Origin: Ricinus communis
Taxonomy: Eukaryota > Streptophyta > Magnoliopsida > Malpighiales > Euphorbiaceae
Assembly: GCF_019578655.1 (NCBI RefSeq)
Contig: NC_063258.1
Coordinates: forward strand, 19,782,802 to 19,846,801
Length of the DNA: 64,000 bases
Reading direction: 5' to 3'
Numbering within the stretch: position 1 is the first letter of the stretch; the number at the start of each line of letters is the position of its first letter. A program made the position numbers and the translations under genes. Below, piece after piece: positions 22,073 through 32,885 of this stretch. The notes under the pieces were generated by a model. That model was not told where the DNA came from. It made no database searches and worked only from the letters and a program-made list of their open reading frames with translations.

Positions 22073-23248
22073 TCATGGTGAAAAGCAAACGGTGGGGATT
22101 GGCGACCATCCATCCTTCTTCCAAGCAAATGGCTTCAAATATCCGCTTAGAGGGATAATCGTCAACTTCCTCTTACCGACAGTCAAGCAAGCTGCCAGTA
22201 TGATGGGCAAAACTCGCTCCTCATATATTTGCACGTAGTCATGATGCTCTAGGGGCTCTTCTAATTTGAAAGCTAGAGTTTCAACAATTGGAAGGATCGA
22301 GGGTTGGGCAATCTCTTCAGGAGTGTCGATGGTTTTCTTCAGTCCTTGGCTTGGTTCACTTGCTAGAAGAAACTCGAGCTCCTCCAAGACTTCTTCATTG
22401 GATAACTCGTGCTCATCTTCCATCATCGAAGGGACTTGTGGAAAATCTACCAATAATTCCTCTAACTGCAACTCAGCATCTTCAACTGTGTATTCTTGTT
22501 GGTAGTCTTTCAGAGGGATCATGTTTGCCTCTTCCTTTTCTGGTTCTATCTCCATGTTCAAAAAATCGTCCTGCACAAAAGCATCATCGTCAAACATAAT
22601 AGATAAACCATAAAAATTCTCACCTGAACGCAAAGTGATGGCGCTCAAATGTTCCTCGGATTCAGCAGCGTTTGATGGAGTTCTCAATTGCTCTTCCGCT
22701 AATAACTTGAAGATTAAGCCTACTTGATGCTCTATGTTGTTAATCGAGGCTTGTTGATCTTCAAGTATCCTCTCTGTTTGTTGGAATCTTTCCTCAAGAC
22801 TTGTTATGAACCTCATCATCAGCTCCTCTGACACTAACTCTTCAGCTTGAGTTGAAGGTGCAACATTAGGCTGCTGATGTAGTTGCTGAGATTCTGGTGG
22901 TTTTGGGCCATCTAAGCTCCATCCATAGGGTGAATGAGTACTCCACTCTTGATTATAGGTGCTTCCATACGAGTCACTTGGCCAATTGCCCGTATAATTC
23001 ACCTGTTCACAGTTATAAGAATAAGGAGTAAAATCACTGCACAATGGACAATCATTACACACATGTAAACCACAACAAAATTCATAAAAGACTTGAGATG
23101 AAAGGATAGGAGAAGAGAGTTGATCGGTAGCCCTGCAAAATGATTCCACTCGAGCATCTAAAGATGCACGGGCATCCCAATTTTTAGCACTCTCTTGATT
23201 CCTATGCTCATTTTCCAATGCGTCACACAAAGATTTTGAGTTTAGCAT
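22073..23248 (-). CDS. Shortened gag/linker ORF of Athila-C (391 codons, intact)
   Basis: The start ATG 23248 (MLNSKSLCDALENEHR) follows a purine-rich leader ending 'aaggaggttca', and the same start is kept in Athila-B. A Cys cluster, FCCGLHVCNDCPLC at residues 57-70, resembles a nucleocapsid knuckle. Residues 140-190 (EELMMRFITSLEERFQQTER...) look coiled-coil. AITLRSGE at 203-210 marks the Athila gag-protease linker. An acidic middle follows, and near residues 340-365 HHDYVQIYEERVLPIILAA resembles the protease-RT linker. The capsid core (FSLRDRAKRWL) and the protease motif DLGAS are both absent, so this is a fusion left by two deletions. Its function is unknown; an RNA-binding or packaging role is possible. 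Confidence 0.7.
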   Translation of the reverse strand: MLNSKSLCDALENEHRNQESAKNWDARASLDARVESFCRATDQLSSPILSSQVFYEFCCGLHVCNDCPLCSDFTPYSYNCEQVNYTGNWPSDSYGSTYNQEWSTHSPYGWSLDGPKPPESQQLHQQPNVAPSTQAEELVSEELMMRFITSLEERFQQTERILEDQQASINNIEHQVGLIFKLLAEEQLRTPSNAAESEEHLSAITLRSGENFYGLSIMFDDDAFVQDDFLNMEIEPEKEEANMIPLKDYQQEYTVEDAELQLEELLVDFPQVPSMMEDEHELSNEEVLEELEFLLASEPSQGLKKTIDTPEEIAQPSILPIVETLAFKLEEPLEHHDYVQIYEERVLPIILAACLTVGKRKLTIIPLSGYLKPFAWKKDGWSPIPTVCFSP

Positions 23249-23424
23249 TGAACCTCCTTATCATTCACTATCTGAATCATAAACTTAAGCTAAATAAATA
23301 TGTACAAATAAAATAAAATAAATAAACAAATAAAAATAAAAATCATAAAATAATAAGAAAGAAAAAAAAGAAAAAAAAAGGCTAAATTAACAAATAGCAA
23401 ATTTCACTCTAGTTTTCAAACAAT

Positions 23425-23442
23425 TCCCCGGCAAGGGCGCCA
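23425..23442 (-). other. Primer-binding site of Athila-C
   Basis: The minus strand reads TGGCGCCCTTGCCGGGGA, 6 bases from the LTR end. Compared with Athila-A and Athila-B it has C in place of G after TGGCGCC, a single mismatch to the usual tRNA-Asp site. Confidence 0.8.
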
Positions 23443-23448
23443 AAAACT

Positions 23449-24663
23449 TGATGGGTGCTACTCGTGTTAGCTACAATCTAAGGCAGTGTACCTATCGATG
23501 CAGTCTAGCACTAATGGCGAGTATCAAGGTCGTATTCCTCGGGAAAGCGAAAGCCCAGAGTTACTCCTTTGTTCTTTGTTATATTAACCTAAAATGGATG
23601 ATGAATAAATTCTAAACTAACTATTAACTACAAGCTAAGTCCTAAGGGAGATGCAAGAGTGATTGATAAACGAAATAATCAAGACAAGAAGAAAAACCCA
23701 AAGGGAATCTAAACATAGTTGGCAATCAAACAAAAGAAAAAAGGATCGGTGAGTCTAATTATGTTACCCGTGGACGAATTCTTAACCGAATTCGGTTTCT
23801 CTCTCGAGATAACCGAATTCCTAAACCTAATAACCTAAAGTTGGAATCCTTCCTAACGATTGATTCTTAAATTAGCATTAAGCTTTAATCTGCCTCTATT
23901 AAGCTTTGTTAATTCTTAATCCGGCTAGTTAATTATCCTTATCTCTAAGCGATTATTAACCAGTTCTTGGTATTCAAAATTCCAATTGCCAAACGGATTT
24001 CTCAATCTCATAAAGAAATCTAAACATCACAATTCACAACGTCTCATGAATAATGCATACTCTTATTAATACTGAAAACAAGAAGAATACAAAACCAACT
24101 CGAACAATCCAACAATATAATATCAAGCCAACATAGTAAAGAAATCCCAATGGATTTAATCAATCTAGCTAATCATGTTCATTCTCAAAATATACAAGAA
24201 TTCAATTACAACAATAAGCAAAGGTAGAGAAAACCCGATTACACCCTTGGATGAGAGTAAACAGCCCCAAATCCTTTTGCTCCAATTGAATCGATTCTTG
24301 TTCCTCTTGCTCGATTTGAAAATCAATCAACGAACCTTGCCCAATCTTCGATCCTTCAAGGGAATCCGATTGAAACCTTGATCCAAGTCTCCTTTTCCCT
24401 TGGTCTCAGCTCAGAAAACCCTTAGGGAGAGAAAAATTAGGATTTTGGGACGTTCTAACCCTAGCCTCTTCTTTTTTTCTCTTCTTTTCGTTCTTTTAAT
24501 AAATACCCCCTGTCGCCTCCAACACGGCCGTGTTCTCAACACGGGATAGTGTTCCTGGCCGTGTTACTCTCTGTGGTCGTGCTCCCTGAAATCTACTTCT
24601 TTTTTGATGTCCAACACGGTCGTGTTTGTCCCCGTGTTAGTAACACAGCCCATGTTTGTGACC
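23449..24663 (-). repeat. 5' LTR of Athila-C, outer end missing
   Basis: It aligns with 16422-17634 of the 3' LTR with few differences. The outermost ~260 bases are absent, and the LTR stops inside the CACGG block at 'gtttgtgacc', directly against the GAAAT target repeat. Confidence 0.8.
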
Positions 24664-24668
24664 GAAAT

Positions 24669-25113
24669 CCAAACTATGTTCTCATTTGTTTGTTTTATTT
24701 GTTCCTCTCTTTTATTTTATATCTTGTATAATATTTTGGCTTTATTTAGCGAGCATAAATAGCTGAGTTAAAGTGCGTGGAAGCGATAATCATAGAGACT
24801 GATCCAATGCTTAGAAAAATGTGAAGAAAGAAAATTAGTTGAGCGAGTATTGATATCATTCTTTGAATGATCATGGAAGAATATTTTGGAGGAAAGGGGG
24901 AGTGTCGAGAATCGAGGCACACCCATGTATTTCAATTCAAGATTTGCACTATTAGGATCTCCATCATTCCTTGTTCTGTTAAGCACGAAGACTCTCGATG
25001 ACACAAGGATTGGTATAGGGAATCATAGAAATGCAATTAACAAGTTCGACCGGTGGCATTAGGGCTTAGGTTGATGATCAAGTAGGTGAGACGTAAATCC
25101 ACGCACATAAGGG
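24669..25113 (-). repeat. R1 fragment, minus orientation
   Basis: R1 continues exactly where 16421 left off (…ggatttgaaat / ccaaactatgttctc…). It then runs through 'gcgtggaagcgataatcat', 'gatcatggaag', 'ggatctccatcattcc' and 'cggtggcattagggc' to the left end of Athila-B. A 78-codon minus-strand frame at 25004-24768 covers the R1 region that is open in a few other copies; I do not regard it as a gene. Confidence 0.75.
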
Positions 25114-26579
25114 AGTGTACCTATCGATGCAGTCTAGCACTAATGGCGAGTATTAAGGTCGTATTCCTCGGGAAAGCGAAAGCCCAGAGTTACTCCTTTG
25201 TTCTTTGTTATATTAACCTAAAATGGATGATGAGTTAATTCTAAACTAACTATTAACTACAAGCTAAGTCCTAATGGAGATGCAGGAGTAATTGATAAGT
25301 GAAATAATCAAGACAAGAAGACAAACCCAAAGGGAATCTAAACTAGTTGGCAATCAAACAAAAGATAAAGGATCGGTGAGTCTAATTATGCTACCCGTGG
25401 ACGAATTCTTAATCGAATTCGGTTTCTCTCTTGAGATAACCGAATTCCTAAACCTAATAACCTAAAGTTGGAATCTCTTCCTAACGATTGATTCTTAAAT
25501 TAGCATTAAGCTTTAATCCGCCTCTATTAAGCTTTGTTAATTCTTAATCCGGCTAGTTAATTATCCTTATCTCTAAGCGATTATTAACCAGTTCTTGTTA
25601 TTCAAAATTCCAATTGCCAAACGGATTTTTCAATCTCATAAAGCAATCTAAACATCACAATTCACAACGTCTCATGAATAATGCATAATCTTATTCATAC
25701 TGAAAACAAGAAGAATACAAAACCAACTCGAACAATCCAACAATATAATATCAAGCCAACATAGTAAAGAAATCCTAATGGATTAAATCAATCTAGCTAA
25801 TCATGTTCATGTTTAAAACAATCTAGGAAATCAATCACAATGAAAGAATAATGAAAATAAAACATGTACACCCTTTTCTCTCGAATTGGATGAAGAGCTC
25901 CAAATCTGGATCTACTCTTTGATTAATCTCCCAAACTGCCCCTTGAATTGCTTCCACTACTGTTCTGCACTCGGAACCTTGTGATTCCGGGATTCTTACT
26001 CCCCGCAACTCTCTCTTGCACTCAATACTGTGCAAAAATCGAACCAGCCACTAGGGCTCAATGTCACTCTTTTTTCCCTTCTCTCTTTTCTAAGAAAAAT
26101 TCATTTTTCTTATATATTTAACTCAGACACGTTTCAAGGCTTTGGTCAAGACGAAGTCCAGGCCGAACCGTGGATCTCACCAAGTAGGGTTTCACCACGG
26201 CCGTGTTTCTCCCCGTGTTGGCCACCACGGGCCGTGTTGCTCCCCGTGTTATCCACCACGGGCCGTGCTGAAAGCCATGGTGGCTACGGAAACCGTGCCC
26301 AAAGTGCCAATTTCAAGAATCAAAGCCAATGGTTGAGCACGGCCAGAGTCCAGGCCGTGCTCAATTTATGCATTGCGGGCTCTTGTCCGATCTTGATGAA
26401 TTCTCGTCCGTTTCCGCACGTATTAATCTATAATTGCTTAAACAACGATGATGGTCCTATAAATGTTCCTGAAATGCAAAAGAACACAAAACACGGGTGA
26501 TCTGGGAATAAAAGCACAATAATTGCTAAGAACATACGCAATAATATGCAAGCAAATATGTGTAAAACTATGCTTATCA
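25114..26579 (-). repeat. 3' LTR of Athila-B
   Basis: It lacks about 40 bases of the LTR 3' end (it starts at 'agtgtacctatcg'). The outer end 'ctatgcttatca' meets the polypurine complement. The CACGG block is at about 26190-26360, and the TATA complement TATATATTTA is at 26111-26120. Confidence 0.8.
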
Positions 26580-26594
26580 AATTACCCCACACTT
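26580..26594 (-). other. Polypurine tract of Athila-B
   Basis: The plus strand reads AATTACCCCACACTT. The minus strand therefore has AAGTGTGGGGTAATT directly before TGATAAGCAT, the LTR start. Confidence 0.75.
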
Positions 26595-28354
26595 AAGCTA
26601 TTGCTTGTCCTCAAGCAATTAATAACTCACCTCATAAAACTACAGTTAGCAATTCCTTTCAGTTTATGCCCCTAGTCCACAACAGAGAGTATTCAACACA
26701 TCTCAAAGGATACTCAATCATAAATCAAATTACAAATCATTAACAAAGAATGGAAATAATATTAATGCATGAGTAACTTAAATGACAACTCAACACAAAC
26801 ATCATGAACCAATGCCTCACAGGGATCACTCAAGTCGCCTAAAGTGTATATTAGGTGAATAACAAATCCCTCAAAGCAAATGCACAAGACCCGCTCACCA
26901 TAAGCTTGCTCATAAATCATATCTTCGCTACTGTGAATAAGTAAATACTAAAATCAAAGGGTCTTTACCAAGGTTGAAATGGGGCTAAGGTAAAGGTACG
27001 GAGATTTGGATAGAAGTGTGAAAGTGCTGGAATTCGTGCGATAAACAATAGTATATGCTCAAAGGATTAAATGCCTAAGATCACAAAAAGAATCATTCAC
27101 TAAAATCCCTACTTCATAGAATAACGCTCGCAAGTGCTCTAAATCTAATAAAAAGATAAATAATTAAAGAGATTTGTTTATTATATATATATTTTTCTTC
27201 TTCTTCTTCTTTTTTTTTTTTTTCAAAAGAAATGAACTAGCAGGTTATTAGCGACTGCTGCATACAACTCGAATAAACATAAAGAATATCAAATACAAAT
27301 TGGATCAAAAGGAGCATTTAAAATATCAAAAAGATTTAGTGAATTTACCAACATAGCAACTAGCATTTTAATCCCACATAAAGTTGAACATATCACATAA
27401 AGAAATTCCAGCATAAGGGTAAAGGAAAGATAAATGTAAAGAATGGTATATTTGAAGTGTATAGGTGTAGATTATGAAGAAAAGGTTAGCTAAAAAACTG
27501 GCTAACTAATGGAAACATAAGGTGATAGGCTTTTGGTCAAATGTGGAGAATCCTAAATCGCCCAAATCATCTCATGGTATTCACAATATTCATGTAACTT
27601 CAACACGCATTACGAAGCAAGTTCTAGAAGCAAAGTTAAGTACAATGCACACTCAAACAAGAAATGTAAAGAGCATAAGTATAATGAATGCTCAACTGGC
27701 TCAAAATCTCACTTTCAGGTGTGGTATTAGGTGCAGTTGGTTCGCAACATCATTAATTGAATCATTACTTAAGAAACACATGCATATGATATTATCAACA
27801 TTCTAAGTTAAAATTCGACAATTCGAAAAACAATTAAATAACACCGGTCTAACCCGGCAGGGTTGATGTGTAAAACACCATAAATTATTTTCCAAGGACA
27901 ATGAACAACGAAGAAAAGTAACTACAATTCTATAAATCAAATCATCAATCAGCTCAAAAATAGCATACTCAAGTGCATAAAAACACAGTGTCCTAACATC
28001 CCCTAAAAATACACAACACCTAGCCATAGCAATTTCAGATATATTAAAAATCCATATGAGAGATTAAGGTTTACCCATAAGCACCCCACACTTGAAGAAC
28101 ACACTGTCCTCAGTGTAAAATGTTATGGATACCTCGCATGGAATGCTTAACTAAGAGAACAAAGGCAATATAATCCAAGTGCATGACATGTATGAAAAAT
28201 AAAGTATATAAATGCAGAAAAAATAAAAAGATCTAGGGGACTGCCCTGATCATCCATCGAGGCTGATGTTGTGGAAATTCAGTGCCTCCTCGGTAGAATC
28301 TGAAAGTAATAAAATAAAGAAATAAAATCGAAACTGAAAATATGAAAACTAAAA
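26595..28354 (-). other. 3' noncoding region of Athila-B
   Basis: About 1.75 kb without a credible gene. It contains 'attgcttgtcctcaagcaat' near the LTR, a TA run plus pyrimidine tract at 27180-27225, and 'ccccacacttgaagaacac' at 28084. The small frames at 27522-27806 and 27803-28027 show nothing recognisable. The overall order matches the noncoding region of Athila-C, but the sequence is more diverged than C is from C'. Confidence 0.5.
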
Positions 28355-29640
28355 CTAATAAAATGTTTCAAAACAAAAGGTTAAAAGATTAAAGATTAAA
28401 GATAAAGTTTGGGGTGCCTCCCAAAAGCGCTTCTTTTTGATGTGATGAGTCTTCTTAGCTGGACTCGTGGTGAAAAGCAAACGGTGGGGATTGGCGACCA
28501 TCCATCCTTCTTCCAAGCAAATGGCTTCAAATATCCGCTTAGAGGGATAATCGTCAACTTCCTCTTCCCGATACCAAGCAGCCGCCAAGATGATGAGCAA
28601 AACTCGCTCCTCATATATTTGCACGTAGTCATGATGCTCTAGGGGCTCTTCCAATTTGAAAGCTAGAGTTTCAACAATTGGAAGGATCGATGGTTGGGCA
28701 ATCTCTTCAGGAGTGTCGATGGTTTTCTTCAGTCCCTGGCTTGGTTCACTTGCTAGAAGAAATTCGAGCTCCTCCAAGACTTCTTCATTGGATAACATGT
28801 GCTCATCTTCCATCACCGAAGGGACTTGTGGAAAATCTACCAACAATTCCTCTAACTGCAACTCAACATCATCAATTGTACATTCCTGTTGATGGTCTTT
28901 CAGAGGGATCATGTTTGCCTCTTCCTTTTCTGGTTCTATCTCCATGTTCAAAGAGTCGTCCTGCACATAAGCATCATCGTCAAACATAATAGATAAACCA
29001 GAAAAATTCTCACCTGAACGCAAAGTGATGGCGCTCAAATGTTCCTTGGATTTAGCAGCATTTGATGGAGTTCTCAATTGCTCTTCCGCTAGTAACTTGA
29101 AGATTAAGCCTACTTGATGCTCTATATTGTTAATCGAGGCTTGTTGATCTTTAAGTATCCTCTCTGTTTGTTGGAATCTTTCCTCAAGACTTGTTATGAA
29201 CCTCATCATCAGCTCCTCTGACACTAACTCTTCATCTTGAGTTGAAGGTGCAACATTAGGCTACTTGATGTAGTTCTTTGAGATTCTGGTGGTTCTGGGC
29301 CATCTAAGCTCCATCCATAGGGTGAATGAGTACTCCACTCTTGATTATAGGTGCTTCCATACGAGTCACTTGGCCAATTTCCCGTATAATTCACCTGTTC
29401 ACAGTAATAAGAATAAGGAGTAAAATCACTGCACAATGGACAATCATTACACACATGTAAACCACAACAAAATTCACAAAAGACTTGAAATGAAAGGATA
29501 GGAGAAGAGAGTTGATCGGTAGCCCTGCAAAACGATTCCACTCGAGCATCTAAAGATGCACGGGCATCCCAATTTTTAGCACTCTCTTGATTCCTATTCT
29601 CATTCTCCAATGCGTCATACAAAGATTTTGAGTTTAGCAT
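28355..29640 (-). pseudogene. Shortened gag/linker ORF of Athila-B, frameshifted
   Basis: It is the same protein as at 22073-23248: start MLNSKSLYDALENE at 29640, the Cys cluster FCCGLHVCNDC, the coiled-coil-like EELMMRFITSLEERFQQTER and AITLRSGE. Two single-base insertions near 29263-29280 shift the frame, so the product splits into 138- and 289-codon parts. The second part also runs past the Athila-C stop into about 30 codons of unrelated tail. Apart from that the two copies are very similar. Confidence 0.75.
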
Positions 29641-29815
29641 TGAACCTCCTTATCATTCACTATCTGAATCATAAACTTAAGCTAAATAAATATGTACAAA
29701 TAAAATAAAATAAATAAACAAATAAAAATAAAAATCATAAAATAATAAGAAAGAAAAAAAAGAAAAAAATGGCTAAATTAACAAATAGCAAATTTCACTC
29801 TAGTTTTCAAACAAT

Positions 29816-29833
29816 TCCCCCGCAACGGCGCCA
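29816..29833 (-). other. Primer-binding site of Athila-B
   Basis: The minus strand reads TGGCGCCGTTGCGGGGGA, 6 bases from the 5' LTR end. It is a standard Athila tRNA-Asp-type site with one change in its distal half. Confidence 0.85.
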
Positions 29834-29839
29834 AAAACT

Positions 29840-31351
29840 TGATCGGTGCTACTCGTGTTAGCTACAATCTAAGGCAGTGTACCTATCGATGCAGTCTAGC
29901 ACTAATGGTGAGTATCAAGGTCGTATTCCTCGGGAAAGCGAAAGCCCAGAGTTACTCCTTTGTTCTTTGTTATATTAACCTAAAATGGATGATGAATTCA
30001 TTCTAAACTAACTATTAACTACAAGCTAAGTCCTAAGGGAGATGCAGGAGTAATTGATAAGTGAAATAATCAAGACAAGAAGACAAACCCAAAGGGAATC
30101 TAAACTAGTTGGCAATCAAACAAAAGATAAAGGATCGGTGAGTCTAATTATACTACCCGTGGATGAATTCTTAACCGAATTCGGTTTCTCTCTCAACATA
30201 ACCGAATTCCTAAACCTAATAACCTAAAGTTGGAATCTCTTCCTAACGATTGATTCTTAAATTAGCATTAAGCTTTAATCTGCCTCTATTAAGCTTTGTT
30301 AATTCTTAATCCGGCTAGTTAATTATCCTTATCTCTAAGCGATTGTTAACCAGTTCTTGTTATTCAAAATTCCAATTGCCAAACGGATTTCTCAATCTCA
30401 TAAAGCAATCTAAACATCACAATTCACAACGTCTCATGAATAATGCATAATCTTATTCATACTGAAAACAAGAAGAATACAAAACCAACTCGAACAATCC
30501 AACAATATAATATCAAGCCAACATAGTAAAGAAATCCCAATGGATTAAATCAATCTAGCTAATCATGTTCATGTTTAAAACAATCTAGGAAATCAATCAC
30601 AATGAAAGAATAATGAAAATAAAACATGTACACCCTTTTCTCTCGAATTGGATGAACAGCTCCAAATCTGGATCTACACTTTGATTAATCTCCCAAACTG
30701 CCTTTTGAATTGCTTCCACTACTGTCTTGCACTCGGAACCTTGTGATTCCGGGATTCTTACTCCCCACAACTCTCTCTTGCACTCAATACTGTGCAAAAA
30801 TCGAACCAGCCACTAGGGCTCAATGTCACTCTTTTTTCCCTCCTCTCTTTTCTAAGAAAAATTTATTTTTCTTATATATTTAACTCAGCACGGCCGTGTT
30901 CAAGGTCAGTCAAGACTACCAAGTCCAGCCGTGCTAAAATTATGGATCTCACCAAGTAGGGTTTCACCACAGCCGTGTTTCTCCCCGTGTTGGCCACCAC
31001 GGGCCTTGTTGCTCCCCGTGTTATCCACCACGGGCCGTGCTGAAGGCCGTGGTGGCTACGGAAATCATGCCCAAAGTGCCAATTTCAAGAATCAGAGCCA
31101 ATGGTTGAGCACAGCCAGAGTCCAGGCCGTGCTCAATGTATGCATTGCGGGCTCTTGTCCGATCTTGATGAATTCTCGTCCGTTTCCGCACGTATTAATC
31201 TATAATTGCTTAAACAACGATGATGGTCCTATAAATGTTCCTGAAATGCAAAAGAACACAAAACACGGGTGATCTGGGAATAAAAGCACAATAATTGCTA
31301 AGAACATACGCAATAATATGAAAGCAAATATGTGTAAAACTATGCTTATTA
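29840..31351 (-). repeat. 5' LTR of Athila-B
   Basis: Full-length LTR of 1512 bp, TGATAAGCAT-type start changed to TAATAAGCAT, ending CACCGATCA (minus strand). The CACGG block is at about 30890-31130, with the TATA complement near 30881-30890. A short leader frame (30797-30597) recurs in the other B-type LTRs but is probably not a gene. Confidence 0.85.
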
Positions 31352-32885
31352 ATGATCAAGTAGGTGAGACGTAAATCCACGCACATAAGGGAGAAATCAT
31401 GTTGTTTTCAATGAATCCAAGCGTAATACAAGTAGGAATGCGAGCATTTTGATGTTTAGGACGCATATAATGAAGTAATTTTGGTGGGAGTGTTATTATG
31501 TAGCCCAATGCCAATTTCCTCTTATCTTTATTAAGTTGGCTCATAAAATTTAGGACTACGAGAGTTGTTGACCAGCCAACTCCTCTCTAGTTCTTGATTT
31601 GACTCTAGTTTATTCTTTTTTTTTTATTTACTCACATTTAACTTGTACTTCTTCTAATCGAATGAAGGCTTTCGCATTATAAAAACTGTATGCAACCAAA
31701 TATTTTAGGCTAGTGAGCATATAATTTCAGTATCCTACCTTATAGAGAATTAAGTTACAGGTATTTTCAAGAACTTTGCGAACTTATGAAGACTCGCACA
31801 AGCAAACCTAGGCTTATACCTCACGTCCTTCCTTTCTTTTATGTTCTTTATTTACCAGAAACCCATTTTTGGCCCTTGCACAGTTGATTCAGACTGTGTA
31901 GAGCCGATTAACTATGTTCATAGCCGAATTAGCTCTACATAGAGCCAATCGGCTCTATGGGTTAGGGCATAAATCAATTTGATTTGATCCTTATGCTTAG
32001 CTATGGAAGAGAATAAAGAACTTGCAATTTCTTTTCTTATCGGATCCAAAATCATATATGCTCATTTGTTCTTTTCTTTTGCTCCTCTTTTTCTAATCTA
32101 TGTGTTGTATGATGTTTTGGTTTTATTTGGCGAGCATAAACACGAGTGTTGAGTTAAAGCGCGTGGAAGCGACAATCATAAGCACTGTTTAAATGCTTGG
32201 ACAAATGCGATGAAAGAAATTTAGTTGATCGAATATTGATATAATTTTTCTAATGATCATGGACTAAGCTTTTGGAGGAAAGAGGAATGCCCAGAATCGA
32301 AGCACGCCCAAATTTTCTAATTTAGGATTTGCACAATTGGGATCTTCATCATTCCTTGTCCCTCTAGGCATGAGGACTCTTGATGACACAAGGATTTGCA
32401 GAAGGAAACATGGGAATGCAATTAAAAAGCTTGACTGGTGGCATTAAGGATTAGCTTGATGATCAAGTAGGATGAGATGTATATCCATGCGCATAAAGGA
32501 GAAATCATGTTATTTTCAATAAATCCAAGGGTAATACAAGCAGGAATGCAAACGTTTTGATGTTTTAGATGCATATAATGAAGTATTTTGGGTTGGAGCA
32601 TTATTAGGTTGTCCAATGCAAATTTCTCCTTGTTTTCGTTAAATTCCCTCATAAAATTTGGGACTAAGGGAGTTATTGACCTGTCAACTCCTCTCTGGTT
32701 CTTGTTTTGAATTTACTTTATTCATCTTTCTTTATTTATTTACTCATATTTAGCTTTTATTTTCTTCTTCTTATAGAATAAGGGCTTTCGCACTATAAAA
32801 ACTGCATGCAACTGGATATTTAAGGCTAGTGAGCCAATGATTTTAGTTTTTTACATTGTATAAAATTAAGTTACGAGTTCTTAAG
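31352..32885 (-). repeat. R1 array, minus orientation
   Basis: About one and a half R1 monomers. The landmark 'taagttacaggt...' near 31752 recurs at 32872, a spacing of ~1.12 kb that becomes ~1.01 kb after subtracting a 112-bp insert at 31857-31968. A TATA-like 'cattataaaaactg' lies near 31677 and 'cactataaaaactg' near 32793. Confidence 0.75.
31857..31968 (+). repeat. Small insert with inverted repeats in R1
   Basis: This 112-base segment interrupts R1 and replaces about 9 bases of it. It contains the perfect inverted pair TAGAGCCGATT (31899-31909) and AATCGGCTCTA (31947-31957), and an inner pair TGTAGAGC / GCTCTACA. No other copy is seen in the window. It could be a tiny foldback element or filler DNA. 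Confidence 0.5.

Larger units (their letters stand above)
16422..24663 (-). mobile_element. Athila-C, non-autonomous Athila-type element
   Basis: In minus-strand order: 5' LTR (24663-23449, outer end missing), primer site, a shortened gag/linker ORF, an internal promoter-like block, an intron, a decayed ATHILA ORF-1-like gene, a 3' noncoding region, polypurine tract and full 3' LTR (17896-16422). No RT, RNase H or integrase is present. The target repeat GAAAT occurs at 16417-16421 and 24664-24668, within R1. The LTRs differ at only a few positions per hundred, so insertion is fairly recent. Mobility would have needed proteins from a full Athila. Confidence 0.8.
25114..31351 (-). mobile_element. 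Athila-B, non-autonomous Athila-type element
   Basis: Minus-strand order: 5' LTR (31351-29840), primer site, frameshifted gag/linker ORF, 3' noncoding region, polypurine tract, 3' LTR (26579-25114). It has no RT or integrase, and unlike Athila-C it lacks both the internal promoter block and ORF-1. The LTRs differ at roughly 3% over the stretch compared. It lies in R1 and is flanked by a 42-base identical direct repeat (25074-25115 and 31352-31393) instead of a normal 5-bp duplication. Confidence 0.8.
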
